The notes under the pieces are model-generated. The model was not told the DNA's origin. It worked only from the letters and a program-made list of their open reading frames with translations, and searched no databases. Shown in pieces: positions 20,440 through 31,035 of a stretch of DNA of 64,000 nucleotides (the stretch's first letter is position 1; each line of letters begins with the position of its first letter). Source of the stretch: Pinguiococcus pyrenoidosus. Its lineage: Eukaryota > Sar > Pinguiophyceae > Pinguiochrysidales > Pinguiochrysidaceae. Location: NCBI GenBank assembly GCA_019677205.1, contig JAAMXY010001516.1, positions 124,001-188,000 on the forward strand, given 5' to 3'. The position numbers were made by a program, and so were the translations under genes.

Positions 20440-22548
20440 TTGAAGACCGGTACAGTTGGTGAGGGGAACCCTTGGCGCAGCCTCCTGTTACCGAATTCCA
20501 CCAGTGAGCGCAACGCCATAGAGTTTAGCGGCGGCGCCGCTGCACTGGTGATCCCGATGAGCGGAGTCCAGCGCAGCGCCAGCGCGGATGCGTTGACGAG
20601 CCTGTCGGCGCCGGCGCCGCTGGCGGATCCGCTGGCGCTGCCGCGGGTGACATCCGCCTGCGAGCATCGGGAGGGCGGCACGGTGGAGCTGCCCGGTGGG
20701 GTCAAATGCACGGACCACTTCTTCCGAGTGCCGTTGGACTGGCACCGGCAAGATGCGCAAGGAGAGAAGATCGTGGTCTTCGCCAGGGAAGTGCGCCTGC
20801 GGCAGGTGGACGCGGACAAGCAGGCGGACCCGTCGCGACAGACGCCGGCCCTTCTGTACCTGCAGGGCGGGCCGGGCTTCCCGTCTCCGAGACTGCTCGG
20901 CAGCGGAGGCTGGGTGCGCCGCTTGCTCACGGAGGAGGGCGGGCAGACGGTGCTGCTTCTGGACCAGCGGGGCACCGGGCGATCGCACGTCATCTCGCCG
21001 GAGCTGCTCATGGAGAAAGGCAGCGCGGAGGCGCAAGCGAGATTCCTCAAGTACTTCCGCGCGGACAGCATCGTGAACGACTGCGAGGCGATCCGGCGAG
21101 CGCTGCTGCCTGGCGACCGGAAGTGGCGAGTTCTCGGCCAGAGCTTCGGCGGGTTCTGTCTGCTGCACTACATGAGCAGGTACCCCGAGGCGCTCGAGTT
21201 CGCGATTTTCACCGGTGGGCTGCCACCCCTGCGCGCGTCGGCCGAGGACATCTACCGGTGCACCTTTCGCAAGCTGATCGACCGCAACACCAGCTTCTAC
21301 AATCGGTATCCGATGGACATCGTCCGCGTGCGGCGCATCGTGGAGATTCTCGCCGAGGAGCCGCAGCCGATGGCCTACGGCGGCAAGCTCACCGTGATGC
21401 GCTTCCTGCAGCTGGGGCTGGTTCTCGGTGGCGGCTCTGGCATGGAAGAGCTGCACAACCTGCTGGAGTGGGCGTTTCCATTCGACAACCCTTTCGACAT
21501 GGACATGGATTTCGCCGGCAGCGGCGACGACAACTGGAGTTCAGCTTCCGCTGCAACAGGCTCTGACGCGCCGCCGCACTCGGCCGACGGCGCCGGTAGT
21601 CAGAGCATCCATCCGAGGGTCATCGGCACCGGGGACCAGCTGCCGACTTTGGGGGCCAAGCCAGCGCCGGCTCCTCGAAAGGGAGACGCGGGGAAGGCGG
21701 CGGAAGGCCGATCGGAGGACAAGCGGCAGCACGAGTCCGGCGCGTCGCCGTTTGGCTTCTTGCAGTCCATCCAGCGCACCTTGCACATGGGTACGAGAAG
21801 CAGGGACGACCGCGACGCACAGGGTGCGAAGGTTGGTGGAAGAGAGCGGAGAGGTGCGAGAGGGCAACGGTCGGGGTTAGGGTTCAAGTCGGACTCGGAG
21901 GCGCGCACGGTACGCCTGCGCCTGAGTCGGCTTTTCTTGAGGGGTATAGACGTGATGCAGGCTTGGGAATCCAATCCGCTTTACAGCATCCTGCACGAGT
22001 CCATCTACTGCCAAGGTCAACCGGATGGGGGCGGCACGGGGGCATCTCAGTGGGCGGCCTGGAGGGTGATGCACGAACCCGAATTTGACACGTGGTTCAG
22101 TTGGCGCGACGCGCTCGCGAACAGACAGGGCAAGTCGCTGCCGCGAGAGCTGCAGCTCGTCGCGGACAGCCACGACTCGGAGGGATCCTTCTTGCAGCCC
22201 ATCTTCTTTACGGGCGAGATGGTGTTTCCGTGGATGTTCGACAGCTCGTACGGGACACTCGCGTGCCTGCGGGAGACAGCCGACATCCTGGCGCAAGAGG
22301 AGCGGTGGCCTTGGCTGTATGACGTCCAAAGTCTGGAGAACTCGCGCGTCCATGCGGCCGCTGCCATCTTTCACAACGACATGTATGTAGATCGAGAGCA
22401 TAGCGAGGAGACAGCGAAGGTCCTGGGCTCGCGATGTAAGGTGTGGCTCTCCCGAAAGCATGAACACAGCGCCCTCCGCGACGACGGGTACAGCGTTCTG
22501 GAGCGCCTCTTGCACATGCTGAAGCGGAGCATCGTGCAAGACCCGTAG
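20440..22548 (+). CDS. Proline iminopeptidase-like alpha/beta hydrolase (S33 family)
   Basis: An open frame of 702 residues. The alpha/beta-hydrolase core shows LLYLQGGPGFPSP (oxyanion-hole HGGPG-type motif), LLLDQRGTGRS (the DQRG motif of prolyl aminopeptidases) and the nucleophile elbow GQSFGG with Ser at residue 235. Near the end FHNDMYVD offers the acid and HEHSALRDDG the His (about residue 676), so a complete catalytic triad is plausible. Such enzymes release N-terminal proline or related residues from peptides. The protein is longer than typical members (~430 residues) because of an N-terminal leader of ~60 residues and a disordered, charged insertion (about residues 350-490) in the cap region, part of which might be an unspliced intron. 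The true start could be the internal ATG of MSGVQRSASADAL. It converges on Sec61. Confidence 0.8.
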   Translation: MKTGTVGEGNPWRSLLLPNSTSERNAIEFSGGAAALVIPMSGVQRSASADALTSLSAPAPLADPLALPRVTSACEHREGGTVELPGGVKCTDHFFRVPLDWHRQDAQGEKIVVFAREVRLRQVDADKQADPSRQTPALLYLQGGPGFPSPRLLGSGGWVRRLLTEEGGQTVLLLDQRGTGRSHVISPELLMEKGSAEAQARFLKYFRADSIVNDCEAIRRALLPGDRKWRVLGQSFGGFCLLHYMSRYPEALEFAIFTGGLPPLRASAEDIYRCTFRKLIDRNTSFYNRYPMDIVRVRRIVEILAEEPQPMAYGGKLTVMRFLQLGLVLGGGSGMEELHNLLEWAFPFDNPFDMDMDFAGSGDDNWSSASAATGSDAPPHSADGAGSQSIHPRVIGTGDQLPTLGAKPAPAPRKGDAGKAAEGRSEDKRQHESGASPFGFLQSIQRTLHMGTRSRDDRDAQGAKVGGRERRGARGQRSGLGFKSDSEARTVRLRLSRLFLRGIDVMQAWESNPLYSILHESIYCQGQPDGGGTGASQWAAWRVMHEPEFDTWFSWRDALANRQGKSLPRELQLVADSHDSEGSFLQPIFFTGEMVFPWMFDSSYGTLACLRETADILAQEERWPWLYDVQSLENSRVHAAAAIFHNDMYVDREHSEETAKVLGSRCKVWLSRKHEHSALRDDGYSVLERLLHMLKRSIVQDP

Positions 22549-23022
22549 CACTCGGACGCGCAGGCAGGATGCTGGCGGAGGAGTTGGTAAACCTCGCTAG
22601 ACAAACGCCCACCGAGGCTACCAGTCGTACGGAAGTGTGGCAACGAAGCTCATTGGAGAAGTCAGGTGTTGTGGAAAAGCGTCAGCGGCGCAAATGCGCA
22701 CTGATGATCTGCTTGGACCTGCCGAGGCCGAGCGAGAACGTCACCGGGGGAGTGTGCGGCTCGGGAAATGCCTCACCAGATCTCTTTTGTCAGTTGGGGT
22801 TCTGCTTTCGACGCAGAGGTGGTGGAATCTCTGCGTCTTCTTGTGTGTGGATGGCTCCCTGCTCAATTGGCGACACGTCCGACGGAAGAAATTGGCGTGC
22901 GGAGGAGACGGCTGAGCACCTCGTGAGGAGGACGAAAGACGAAGAAGAATCAAGACAGGAATTTTGCGAAGGCCTGCTGCTGCGCTCCGCTCGCGTTCTG
23001 GAGGCTGGCGCCCATCACGGGT
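22549..23022. other. Intergenic spacer between convergent genes
   Basis: 474 bp between the stop codons of the hydrolase (+) and Sec61 alpha (-). No supported gene or repeat was seen; it should hold both 3' UTRs and polyadenylation signals. Confidence 0.4.
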
Positions 23023-24581
23023 CTACTCCACGAAGGCGAAGCTGTGGCCCTCGTCCTCTGCGGTCTTCTTGAGAATCTCGTAGTACCCGTAGATGGTCGT
23101 CACAGCCATGAGCATCCCCGTGCCGCTCCCGATGGCCCCGGCAAGATCCGCCACGATGGTGAGAAGGCCAATGCACATGCCCCCGAACGACGCCGCCACT
23201 GGAATGTACCGCTGCAACACGTGCACCACTGCCTTGTCACGATGGCCCTGCACCACCAAGCCGTTGTCGCGGAACTGTTTCGCGACATCCCGGGCGCTGG
23301 CTCCGGAAACCTCTATCCACAAGCTGCTGAAGAACGCGCAGCTACCAAGAACGAAGGCCGTGTACACCAGGAGGTGGAGCGGATCCTTCAGAATGTTCGC
23401 TCCGCTCATGGGAGGGCTCAGGTAGTACACAAGGCCCGCCACGGGGACCATCTGCGAGCTTCCGCCCAGGCTCTTCCAAACCCCCAGTAGTCGCACGGGC
23501 AGGAACCCCGGAAATCGATTGAAGAGGATCTGACTGATCAAATGGACGTTGCCCACCACGGCAGAGTGCAGGATCACGGGCATGTTGGACGTGTAGAAGA
23601 GCCGAATCGGGTGCGTGTGCTGGAATCCCCTCCGTTTCACGGACTGGAGCGGCAGATCCACCTGCCAGCCTTGGAAGTAGATGACCACACAGAAGACGGC
23701 CGCCGTGGAAATCAGGTTCGTCAAGTTCGGTAAGTTTGTCCTCGTGAACGCCTCGACGAGCGCGCTAAACTTGTTTGTCCGGGTGAGCAGCAGGTGGATC
23801 GTGGCGATGATCGCGCCCTCGAACTCGGTGCCGCGGCCGGTGTTGATGGTGGTCGGCGAGAAGGCCTTCCAGATGATGGTCTCGCACGTGGACGTCGCAA
23901 TGAAGAGGGAGATGCCGGAGCCAAGGCCGTAGCCCTTGGTGAGCAGCTCATCGAGCAGGAGCACGATGACGCCGGCGATGAAAAGCTGCAGGACGACGAG
24001 CACGGCGTTCCCCATGCCGAGCTGGTCCAGGTTGCCGTACATTCCGCTGAGCACGTAGGCCACCGCCTCTCCCAGAGTGATGAGGATGCTGAAGAGCTTC
24101 TGCGCGCCCTCGGCGAGGTCCCGGTCCTCCGGCACCGACATGTCGATCTCGATGAGGCGAGCGCCCATGATGAACTGCATGATCAGGGAGCTCGTCACGA
24201 TTGGGGTGATGCCCAGCTCCATGAGCGTGCCGCGGTTGGACGCCAAGATCACGCGCATGAAGAAGAACGGGTCGCTGGAGCTGCCCTGGCTGATGCCGTA
24301 CAGGGGAACCTAGCGCAAGGCCGGAGCTCAGTAAGGCCAACCTCAACTCCACCGCAATTTCCACCGGGAGCGGCCGCCAGGCCCGCAGGCCACGCGGGCC
24401 CGGCTCGCTCTTGGTCCCCACGGCTTGCGCGCCTCTCGCGGCGTACCTGGCAGAACAGCAGGTACACGAAGAGCACCAGCACCGTCCATGGCAGCCGCTC
24501 GCGCACCGGCAGGGCGCGCGGCGGTTTCACCACGTCTGGCAGGAAGTGCATCGTCGGCGCGATGAGCTTGAGGAAGCGCAT
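23023..24581 (-). CDS. SEC61A: Sec61 alpha, ER protein-conducting channel
   Basis: Two exons, 24581-24447 and 24309-23023, join in phase over a 137-nt intron and give 473 residues, the family length. The N-terminus ([20 protein letters not shown]) and the junction region ([20 protein letters not shown]) match eukaryotic Sec61 alpha closely, followed by [20 protein letters not shown] and ten membrane segments. Sec61 alpha forms the pore through which nascent chains enter or insert into the ER membrane, together with Sec61 beta and gamma. The ATG at 24581 is chosen because it aligns with the family start. The next gene upstream on the same strand is the P5A ATPase, which also acts on ER membrane helices. 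Confidence 0.97.
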
Positions 24582-25226
24582 CTTGAACAAGCTGCGGGCG
24601 GTGTTGGCGGGGCGATGGGACGGCTGGCGGGGCGCGCGCGAGGCCCAACAGGGAGCTCAACTGCGCAGGCGACGCGTGTGGCTGTGCGAGGCGGATTTCA
24701 AGGACAGACAACCGGGGACTTCAAGTCCTCTCGGGAGCTCTCGATGATAGGCGGACAGAAGCGAAGAAGGTACCCAAGGAGTACCACCGGGTGGTGGAAC
24801 TTTCACTTTCAGCTCGTCTCTTGGGATCGATCGGGCCGCCTTGTTTTCATCGCCTCGCTGAAGCGCGCGCGGACGGAGAGAAGGAAATCGGACGGAAACT
24901 GACAGATGACAGAAAAAAGTGACAGATCAAGAGATCAAGAGATCAAGAGATCAAGAGATCAAGAGATGCCCAGGCATAAAAACAAGAGCGAAAGGCTTCT
25001 GTCTTCCATCCGTCCTCCGTCGCGTTGGCTGCCGCAGGTGCTCGATGGCGGTGGTGCACCGAATGAAGCGCTGAGGTGGCACGGAGCAACGCTCACGCCA
25101 CGATGCCGGAGAGAAGAACAGTAAGATGGAGTAAGGCAGGACTTCTCTTTTGATACGCTGTGCATCCGGAGCTAGCCACCTCGTGTCGTTGCTCCGAAAT
25201 CAACTGCAACGGCGCCCCATCCGCAC
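24582..25226. other. Spacer between Sec61 alpha and P5A ATPase
   Basis: 645 bp with the start of Sec61 on one side and the stop of the P5A ATPase on the other, so it should include the Sec61 promoter. It holds an 8-bp microsatellite at 24925-24968; otherwise no supported feature. Confidence 0.4.
24925..24968. repeat. GATCAAGA octamer microsatellite
   Basis: Five perfect copies of GATCAAGA in tandem, starting at 24925, in the spacer upstream of Sec61 alpha. Confidence 0.95.
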
Positions 25227-28200
25227 CTACTGGAATTCGAGCTCCGCGACGTCGCTGTCGATCTGTCCGAGGGAGTCCACCATCACGCTGACCGTGTCGT
25301 TGGCAACTTCCGCCGCGCCGACGCCGTCCTCGGCCAAGCCCTCGGCGCTCTCCGCCTCCTCCAACTGCTTCTCGAGCTCGTCCCAGTCCATGCCGCTCAT
25401 CATGTAGAAGAGGACGCCGACCCAGAACAGCGCCTTGACGATGTTCCGGTACTTGACACCTTCGAAGCTTGCCTTCAGGACCTTCGGGGCGAAAAGCCCG
25501 ACACAGAGGCGGTCCCAGATGAACGCCAGTCCCACCTCCGCTGCCAGGACGCCCAGGACCTGGTTGCGGAACGCGAGCGTCGGGAACGGCACGAGCTTCA
25601 AGAACTTGTTGAGCTGCGGAGACAGCTCCGTCGCGCACACACCCGCGAATCCAAAGGTCACGATGAGGCTGTAGAGCAGCGGGGAGTTCTCCTCCAGGCC
25701 GGTCATGAAGGGTGGCCCCTTCAGGTTGACCACGAAGACGCTCACCTGCTGGATGATCGTGACGAGGAACACGACGGTGTTCAGCATGTTCGGCTTGAAC
25801 TTGCCCTCCAGGTCCGGGGCGTACTCGTCAGGGAGGAACTTTCTGGCTTCGTTCTTCGCCCACATCATCGAGAAGAGATGCAGCAGGAACTGCCCAACCA
25901 TGCTCATGAACAGAGCAGGATGAAAGATGCTGGCGAAGGGCCTTTGCGGGCTGAGCTTCACCAACGGCTTCGATCGGCTGATGGTGATGTAGCTGATGCT
26001 CATCAAGATGCCAATGCACGTCATCTGGTAGTCGCCCAGCTTCACCCCGTCCAAGTAGAGCACGCTCAGGCTGTAGGCATTGATGAGGCAGTTCAGCGCG
26101 AGGATCTGGTACATCTGCAGACTCGTCACCAGCGTGCAGCGGCCCTGGCGGATGATGTCGACACAGCCCCGGATGCTCGGCATGCGGGACGTGAAGGGCG
26201 CGGCGATGCTGGCGTCGCCTAGCTTCACCATCGGCAGCGCCCCATCTTCGAGGTCATCCATCTGCGCTGCCAGCTTCGAAGCGCTGTTTGCAAAGCCCTT
26301 GGCTCCCGTGCGTTCCTTCGCAGCTTTCTTGCTCTTCTCCATCTCCTTGCTCCAGACATTCTTGATGGCATTCCAGGAGGCCCACGGATCGCCCGCCTGC
26401 TGCAGTCTCTCCAGCTCCTCCTGGAAGTCTTGCTTCCGCTTCTCCATCTGCTCCTGCTGGCGCCTCCGAGCTTCGGCCTTGCGCTGCGCCGGCGTCAGCC
26501 TGGCCACGCGACGCTGGTACGCGGCGGTTCCCGGTTGGAACGCCTCGTCCTGAGCGTCGTGCGCCTCACGCGCGGCCTTCTGAGAGGCGGCGCGGTAGAG
26601 CCGGATGAGATCCGCCTTCTCGACGCACTGCGGGTACCTCGCCGGGTCGACGTTGAGCGCCAGGAGCTTGGCCTTGATCTCCTTGATCGGTAGCTTCGCC
26701 AGTGCGTCGGCGTCGGCCTTCGTCATGAGGGCCGTGGTGCCCTTGCCCTTCGACAGAACTTCCTTGGAGGCCTCCTTCTCCTCCTCGCTCCGCTCCACAT
26801 TCAGGTCGCCAAAGCCGCTGAGCAGCGCCACTCCGACGTGCGCCTGCTTCAGAGCTCCCACGTCGTTCGCCCCATCTCCGCACATGAGGCACTTGCGTCC
26901 GTGGGCTTTCATCGCCGTCAAGATGCTCTCCTTGTCGTCCGGTCTCATCCGCGCGTAGACGCAAATCAAATGCAGGTACCGGTCCAGGTCGCCACCCACG
27001 CCGCCGGAGGCCTCCCGGACGGCGTTGAACGACGTTCCGGTGACGCAGAGCGAATAGCGTCGTGCCAGCGCCGGAATATCGTGTGCAGCAAAGTCTTGCA
27101 CGTACTCGTTCGTGTCATAATTCCACCACCCCGTCTTGGAGGACTTCTTGTCCGTCTTGAGAAGCAGAATCTCCTCTGGCCTTTCCCGTGTCATGGAGAC
27201 GTCGCGCGCGACGTGGATTCCCGTAAGCACGGCGTCACCCGTCACCATGAGCACATGGTGCCCCCCTTCTTTCAGAGCTTCGATGTGCTTCCTGGAGTCC
27301 TTCCGCACCCGGCAGGTGAAGGCGACGAAACCGACGAAGTTCAGCTCCTCCTCGGCGCGAGCTCGCGAGTCCAGCGCGTCTTCCACTGCGGAAGCGCTGA
27401 GCGATTTCATGGCAAGCGCAATCACTCGCATGCCTTGCTTTGCGAGCTTCGCGCTGGTATCCTGATACCAGGACGCGGCCCCCAGCGATTCCTGGGTGCA
27501 GCGCGCTCCGATGACTTCGGGAGAGCCCTTGCAAAGAACGTAGTGCGCTCCAGTAGAGGCCCGGACGACGGTGCTCATCCTCTGAAGCTTGCTGCTGAAG
27601 TGGTGCCGCCCGACGACCTCCAGGTACGCTGCCTCCGGTTGCCCATACAATCGGATTCCTTTGGCCACGACGGTCCCGTCCTTCGTCTGTGGCAGGCAGC
27701 GCGTCGTCTCCTTGCCTTTGCTCCCCTGCGACGGACGCTCCTCGATCGTCCAGCGCACCGCCTTCAGCGAGGCTGCTTCTAACGGGTCCCCCGCCACCTT
27801 TCCGTTGATGCGAACCAGGCTGTGGCAACCCACAAGGACGGCAAGCGCCTCTGGAGTCGTACTCAGCATCCGTAGCATGAGGACGTCGTTGGCTGCCTTG
27901 GCATCCTCATATGTCGTCGGCTTCAAGCTAGGCGCCGGCTCGCGCGCTTCGCGGCTCCGCTTTCCTCGCCTGGTCGGTTCCTTCGACTCCTCGGTCTTGG
28001 AGCTCTTCAGGGCGGCGCGAGCGGAAGTCGTCTTGTCAAAATCTTCCCTGCGCACGCCATTAGGCGGGACCACTCCCACCGCGACGAGCTCATCCGTGGT
28101 GAGCGTGCCCGTCTTGTCGAACAAGCACGTGTCCATATGGCCTGCGATCGGCAGCCGAAACGGCTCGGTGCAGAAGAGCTGCATCTTCATCAACGTCATC

Positions 28201-30140
28201 AGCGCCGTGTTGACCGCCAGCGCCGTCTGCATCGGAAGCTCAGGCGGAATCACGCTGGTGATGATCAAGATGCAATGCAGAAGGAGCTGGTACTGGGACC
28301 TCGACTCGTCCCCAATGCCTTTGTAGAGCACATAGCCACTGGACGTCACCGCGAAGAAGAGCAAGAGCAAGAGCAGCAGGGCGGTGTCGCGGTCATTCCC
28401 GCGAACACTCTTGGTGTCGGCGCTGCCTTCGATCATCCGCACCAGCTTGCCCTGCGAGCTGCTGAAGCCAGTGCGAAGCACGTAGCACACGCAGCCGTTG
28501 TCGGGGGCCTGCAGCGAGCCGACGATGCTTGTCTGCTGACTAGCAAGCTCCAATTCACCACCGCCTTCCGATGCATCAAGTGTGCTTTGCTCTTCAACTT
28601 GGGTATCGTCCTCGTCGTCGTCCTCATCGTCGTCCGCGTCGTCGTCCTCTTCGTCCTCTTCTTCTCCTTGTCCGTCATCATCCTCGTGCTCCCCAGCGCT
28701 ATCTTCGTCCCCGTGGAGCTCGTCCTCCTCATCCTGCTCGGCATCGTCGCTGGGATCCTCCAAGGCGGCCTTCGCCTGAAGCAGACGGGTTCCACCGAAC
28801 AGCACATGCGTCTTGTGGGCGCCCTTGATGTTCAAGGCTTCGTGGGAATGCTGCGGGTCTGCCAGATCAACCTTGAGCCCTGCCTTCATCTGGGGAATGC
28901 TTTCGCCAGTCAGGCTCGACTCATTGACCACTGCAGAGCCGGCCAGGATGAGGGCATCGCAAGGAACAAGATCCGCCTCGCTGTTGTCGTCTTCGTTCTT
29001 GGAATCGGCGTCGGCGTCGGCGTCGCCGGGCTTGTCCGCGTCACTCCCATTCGCCCCGCTCGTGTCCTGCAGGCTCAGGGAGACCAGGTCCCCGGGCAGG
29101 AGATCCTCGCTTGAGATCTTCGACCAGCGGCTTTTGCGGTACACGAAGACGGGCTTGCTCCCGGAGCCCATGTTTCGCAGCGTCTGCAGGCTCTTCAGTC
29201 TAGAGAACACCACCGTCGACTCGAACACGAAAATCATGAAGATGCTGAACGTGCTGTACTTCCAGTACTCATCCAAGAGCCAGAGGCAGTTGCTGAACAC
29301 CTGGAAGACCACGATCGGCGAGAGCAGCTGCTGGACATAGAGCTCCCCAAAGGTGGGCATGTCAAGCACACAGCGATTCGCGCCGTACTTCTCTCGCGCA
29401 GCTCGCATCTGTGCTTCCGACGACAAGCCTGTCGCGTAGGTGTAGTTGACGAGCGGATAGTCTGCCTTGCACCGAATCTTCACGAAGGCACGACTTCTCG
29501 AGTCCCAGGCGTAGTTCCGTCGCGCGTAGACGAACCACGTCCCCAGGGCCGAGCCCGGCTTCCGCTGCAAGGGCACAAGGGCAGGCTTGCCGCCACCTGC
29601 CGTCCGTGCTGGCGTGATGTGAATGTGCGTCGCTGTGGTCACGGAATCTACCTCCCTGAATCGAACGAAGCACTTGAACCGCACGGACCACACTTGCAGC
29701 AGCACCAGCAGGATGTTCAGCGTGACCGTGAAGCCCAGCCCAAGCAGGGGCCAGAAGCCGGGCAAGTACCGCGAGGGCAGGCGGATCGGTCGCTCCTCCT
29801 TCTCCTTCTCCTGCTCCTCCAGGGACTGCTCGTTGAAGCCAGAGAAGATCCACCAGCCGCCGGTATCCTTGTCGCTCTCCAACCCGTTGGCTAGCACCTT
29901 CTGGCCCGCATCCCGGAGAGATCGCGCCGTCATGGGAATCGCGCGACCGTCTCTCTCTGCCTTCTCCACCGCCCGCTGAAACTGGTCGCCAATGGTCATG
30001 TAGCACTGGAACAGTAGCACCGCATAAAGCAGCACGAAAGGCAAGTACTCCAAGCCGAAGCGGCCGAACAGAAAGCGACTTCGAGAGCGGTAAAGGCGCC
30101 CTTGCACAATGCGCTTCCCGGTGACTTCGACCTTCCCCAT
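25227..30140 (-). CDS. ATP13A1: P5A-type ATPase (ATP13A1/Spf1), ER transmembrane helix dislocase
   Basis: One uninterrupted frame of 1637 residues. P-type ATPase motifs are complete: the P5A-specific SVIPPELPMQTALAVNTA in M4, phosphorylation motif DKTGTLT with Asp at residue 675, a nucleotide-binding domain, MVTGDAVLTG and the hinge CGDGANDVGALKQAHVGVAL. The N-terminus has the extra membrane hairpin typical of P5A. Members remove mislocalised or wrongly oriented transmembrane helices from the ER membrane. At about 1200 residues elsewhere, this copy is longer because of two insertions: a strongly acidic stretch of D/E near residues 460-540 within the actuator domain, and a Lys/Glu/Arg-rich helical stretch between the hinge and the last membrane segments (about residues 1170-1290). 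It lies directly upstream of Sec61 alpha on the same strand. Confidence 0.95.
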   Translation of the reverse strand: MGKVEVTGKRIVQGRLYRSRSRFLFGRFGLEYLPFVLLYAVLLFQCYMTIGDQFQRAVEKAERDGRAIPMTARSLRDAGQKVLANGLESDKDTGGWWIFSGFNEQSLEEQEKEKEERPIRLPSRYLPGFWPLLGLGFTVTLNILLVLLQVWSVRFKCFVRFREVDSVTTATHIHITPARTAGGGKPALVPLQRKPGSALGTWFVYARRNYAWDSRSRAFVKIRCKADYPLVNYTYATGLSSEAQMRAAREKYGANRCVLDMPTFGELYVQQLLSPIVVFQVFSNCLWLLDEYWKYSTFSIFMIFVFESTVVFSRLKSLQTLRNMGSGSKPVFVYRKSRWSKISSEDLLPGDLVSLSLQDTSGANGSDADKPGDADADADSKNEDDNSEADLVPCDALILAGSAVVNESSLTGESIPQMKAGLKVDLADPQHSHEALNIKGAHKTHVLFGGTRLLQAKAALEDPSDDAEQDEEDELHGDEDSAGEHEDDDGQGEEEDEEDDDADDDEDDDEDDTQVEEQSTLDASEGGGELELASQQTSIVGSLQAPDNGCVCYVLRTGFSSSQGKLVRMIEGSADTKSVRGNDRDTALLLLLLLFFAVTSSGYVLYKGIGDESRSQYQLLLHCILIITSVIPPELPMQTALAVNTALMTLMKMQLFCTEPFRLPIAGHMDTCLFDKTGTLTTDELVAVGVVPPNGVRREDFDKTTSARAALKSSKTEESKEPTRRGKRSREAREPAPSLKPTTYEDAKAANDVLMLRMLSTTPEALAVLVGCHSLVRINGKVAGDPLEAASLKAVRWTIEERPSQGSKGKETTRCLPQTKDGTVVAKGIRLYGQPEAAYLEVVGRHHFSSKLQRMSTVVRASTGAHYVLCKGSPEVIGARCTQESLGAASWYQDTSAKLAKQGMRVIALAMKSLSASAVEDALDSRARAEEELNFVGFVAFTCRVRKDSRKHIEALKEGGHHVLMVTGDAVLTGIHVARDVSMTRERPEEILLLKTDKKSSKTGWWNYDTNEYVQDFAAHDIPALARRYSLCVTGTSFNAVREASGGVGGDLDRYLHLICVYARMRPDDKESILTAMKAHGRKCLMCGDGANDVGALKQAHVGVALLSGFGDLNVERSEEEKEASKEVLSKGKGTTALMTKADADALAKLPIKEIKAKLLALNVDPARYPQCVEKADLIRLYRAASQKAAREAHDAQDEAFQPGTAAYQRRVARLTPAQRKAEARRRQQEQMEKRKQDFQEELERLQQAGDPWASWNAIKNVWSKEMEKSKKAAKERTGAKGFANSASKLAAQMDDLEDGALPMVKLGDASIAAPFTSRMPSIRGCVDIIRQGRCTLVTSLQMYQILALNCLINAYSLSVLYLDGVKLGDYQMTCIGILMSISYITISRSKPLVKLSPQRPFASIFHPALFMSMVGQFLLHLFSMMWAKNEARKFLPDEYAPDLEGKFKPNMLNTVVFLVTIIQQVSVFVVNLKGPPFMTGLEENSPLLYSLIVTFGFAGVCATELSPQLNKFLKLVPFPTLAFRNQVLGVLAAEVGLAFIWDRLCVGLFAPKVLKASFEGVKYRNIVKALFWVGVLFYMMSGMDWDELEKQLEEAESAEGLAEDGVGAAEVANDTVSVMVDSLGQIDSDVAELEFQ

Positions 30141-31035
30141 CTTGCCTCAGCCCTCAGAGGTGAATGCGGTAAAGTTGCGCCTCGTGGCGCCGAAACCGAC
30201 AGAAAGCCGACGAAAGCTGCCCGCTCTCTCGACGTGCGGACCACAGCAGCGCAACCGGGTGCTGAAACGACGGGCCTCCTTCGCCGCTTCGACAGCAGGA
30301 TATGATCCGCTGCTTCAGAGCCAAGACAACCACCGAGCTGGCCGCAGCATAACTTGGGCGCGCCCGCGCCTTTGTAGCCCCGAAGAACTGGGCGCCAAGT
30401 GGAGCGTCGAAGAAGAGATATTTCAAAATGTATCTGTCTTTTTTAAATATGGTAAGATCTTTGAAATGGACATATAAAAACTTGATAATAAATTGCTATT
30501 TATATATTCCAAAAACAAATGAAATTCCTGTACCAAATCAGAAATGACGCAGCAGGACGCTTGCCCTAGCGACGCAACTCATTGGGCATCCGCGCAATAC
30601 TGGCAAATGGAGGCAGCTTCTGAAGCACTTGAGAAACCGCCCCCTTGCGGCACCTCTGGCAAGCGGTAATAGCTACCCAAGGGTGAAACTCCTCGAAGGA
30701 CGAGTACCGAGTTCCGCGTCGAGAACTCAAACGCTCTCATATTCGGCAAACATCTTTCTTCAAGATCTCGCTTGACGCGCTCGTTGCGGCGGTCGTCTCG
30801 GCAGTCCCCCGATCTTTAGAAGCGGTAAGTGTAAGGGAGAGACGTGCGCGCAGATCTGCCCTCTCCGCGCGCGGTGCGCGGTGGGGAAGCGCTTGCTTCT
30901 GCCGGTCCGGCAGCGGTCGAAGGAATTCCACCCGCCTTGGGACATTCAGCGCATGAAAGTGCGCGAACTTGTGGCGGCCCATGGCCGCTTTGGTGCCTTC
31001 GACTCATGTTACGCCTTTTGTCGGCGCCGCAGGCA
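30141..31035. promoter_or_regulatory. Divergent intergenic region
   Basis: About 900 bp between the start of the P5A ATPase (-) and the hypothetical single-TM gene (+). It contains an AT-rich island at 30420-30535; the frame of the following gene is open back to 30844, so its start could be earlier. Confidence 0.35.
30420..30535. other. AT-rich island between divergent genes
   Basis: About 115 bp of A/T-dominated sequence (for example TTTTTTAAATATGG and ATTTATATATTCC) in GC-rich surroundings, again between divergent genes. Confidence 0.8.

Noticed and set aside
20488-21456. A 322-codon frame opposite the iminopeptidase-like gene
   Set aside because: Antisense to a gene with intact catalytic motifs; composition is typical of a shadow frame.
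23794-24747. A 317-codon open frame opposite Sec61 alpha
   Set aside because: Antisense shadow of a strongly conserved gene, spanning exon and intron alike, without any recognisable domain.
30540-30720. Possible 5S rRNA or tRNA gene in the divergent spacer
   Set aside because: No internal promoter boxes or cloverleaf could be drawn; the sequence shows no conserved RNA core.
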